Below are positions 5,797-6,140 of a stretch of DNA of 6,140 bases, one piece after another. Every line of letters begins with the position of its first letter. The first letter of the stretch is position 1. The position numbers and the translations under genes are program-made. The notes under the pieces were generated by a model that saw only the letters and a program-made list of their open reading frames with translations, was not told the origin of the DNA and searched no databases. This stretch comes from Methanoculleus sp. (GTDB lineage Archaea > Halobacteriota > Methanomicrobia > Methanomicrobiales > Methanoculleaceae): positions 1 to 6,140 of the forward strand of contig JALNXI010000121.1 in assembly GCA_023230425.1 (NCBI GenBank), read 5' to 3'.

Positions 5797-5936
5797 TCCG
5801 TGGGATTGCTACGCCCTCTTCGGGTCTTCGCGCGAATGGTGATCTGCACCGGAACCCGCATAATAGGTGAAGCACCCCACCAGCACGATTTTCCTGCATG
5901 AATCTATAGGCCCATTTATCCTGAAGGCTCCCCGGC
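5797..5936. other. Intergenic stretch without a convincing gene
   Basis: No reading frame here has a ribosome binding site or recognisable motif. Nested complementary segments exist on the plus strand: CGGGT (5821-5825) with ACCCG (5854-5858) enclosing GGTG (5838-5841) with CACC (5847-5850), and a small GGTG-AAG-CACC hairpin (5866-5876). They are short and could be chance in GC-rich DNA. It separates hicAB from the minus-strand gene, whose transcript would end here, but no clear T-run is seen on the minus strand. Confidence 0.3.
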
Positions 5937-6140
5937 TCATCCAAACTCCGCGAGCGCCACCACCGGCACACCGTCCAGGTCATCGAAGACCACCGGATAG
6001 ATCCGCAGGATCCAGGGCTCCTCAAGCAGCCGCCCGTAGGAGAGGTCCACGTCCTCGAGCAGGAAGATGTGCGGGGACCCGCAGAGGAACGCGCGGTGGG
6101 ACTCTCTCCCCTCCTCGGGGTGCGATGGCGTGGCGATGGA
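5937..6140 (-). CDS. C-terminal end of a probable cyclase / arylformamidase-like protein, start outside the window
   Basis: The minus strand is open from the right edge to a TGA at 5939-5937, 67 codons with the strong G/C third-position preference of the other chromosomal genes. It encodes SIATPSHPEEGRESHRAF, then IFLLEDVDLS (about 25-34), PWILRIYPVVFDDLDG and VPVVALAEFG at the end. The pattern of a histidine-containing segment (ESHRAFL), a hydrophobic strand followed by E-D-x-D-L, then a strand ending in D-G-x-P-x-x-x-A-L resembles the C-terminus of the putative cyclase family (PF04199, which includes kynurenine formamidases). The metal-binding HxGTHxD motif would lie upstream and cannot be seen. 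Family assignment is tentative; the coding call itself is firmer. Confidence 0.7.
   Translation of the reverse strand, partial: SIATPSHPEEGRESHRAFLCGSPHIFLLEDVDLSYGRLLEEPWILRIYPVVFDDLDGVPVVALAEFG

Noticed and set aside
5650..5901. Plus-strand open frame overlapping the hicB 3' end and the spacer
   Set aside because: No ribosome binding site, overlaps hicB in another frame and runs through the inverted repeat; no family-like features.
5549..6025. 158-codon minus-strand open frame covering hicB, the inverted repeat and part of the right-edge gene
   Set aside because: It crosses antisense to a clear HicB gene and overlaps in another frame the better-supported minus-strand C-terminus ending at 5937; the product is Arg/Ser-rich without motifs.
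1..6140. CRISPR array, tRNA, rRNA or insertion sequence
   Set aside because: No regularly spaced repeats, no cloverleaf with a T-loop motif, no ribosomal RNA signature and no transposase-like reading frame were seen on either strand.

Overview
The window comes from a GC-rich euryarchaeon, most likely a methanogen of the Methanomicrobiales (Methanoculleus-like). The reasons are adjacent genes for both DNA topoisomerase VI subunits, a class I-type hybrid cluster protein, archaeal-style AT-rich promoter patches, T-run terminators and purine-rich GGAG-type ribosome binding sites. The genus is inferred from overall character and was not checked by a search.

Layout. Positions 1-2584 hold topoisomerase VI: the 3' five-sixths of top6B (its start lies left of the window), then a complete top6A whose start overlaps the top6B stop by 8 nt. 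Together they form the A2B2 type IIB enzyme that relaxes and decatenates DNA. A 106-residue protein of unknown function follows (2663-2983) and converges on a minus-strand HxlR-family regulator (3001-3360). The regulator is divergent from hcp (3447-5063), a complete hybrid cluster protein with every hybrid-cluster ligand in place. The 86-bp gap between them contains several palindromes built on GATACT/AGTATC and TATA-like elements. HxlR, the likely operator and hcp therefore look like one self-contained nitrosative or redox stress switch.

After hcp comes an AT-richer spacer with a T-run terminator and a stem-loop. Next is a compact hicA-hicB toxin-antitoxin pair (5252-5762) with overlapping reading frames, less GC-rich at hicA and probably acquired. 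Four bases after hicB lies a perfect 10-bp inverted repeat. A spacer without a convincing gene leads to a minus-strand coding region (5937 to beyond 6140). It has no start codon in the window and its C-terminal sequence resembles the cyclase/arylformamidase-like family.

No tRNA, rRNA, CRISPR array or insertion sequence was seen. The most interesting parts are the Cys-rich HxlR regulator with its palindrome-packed hcp promoter, the CACGTG-containing inverted repeat behind hicB, and the unidentified small gene beside topoisomerase VI.
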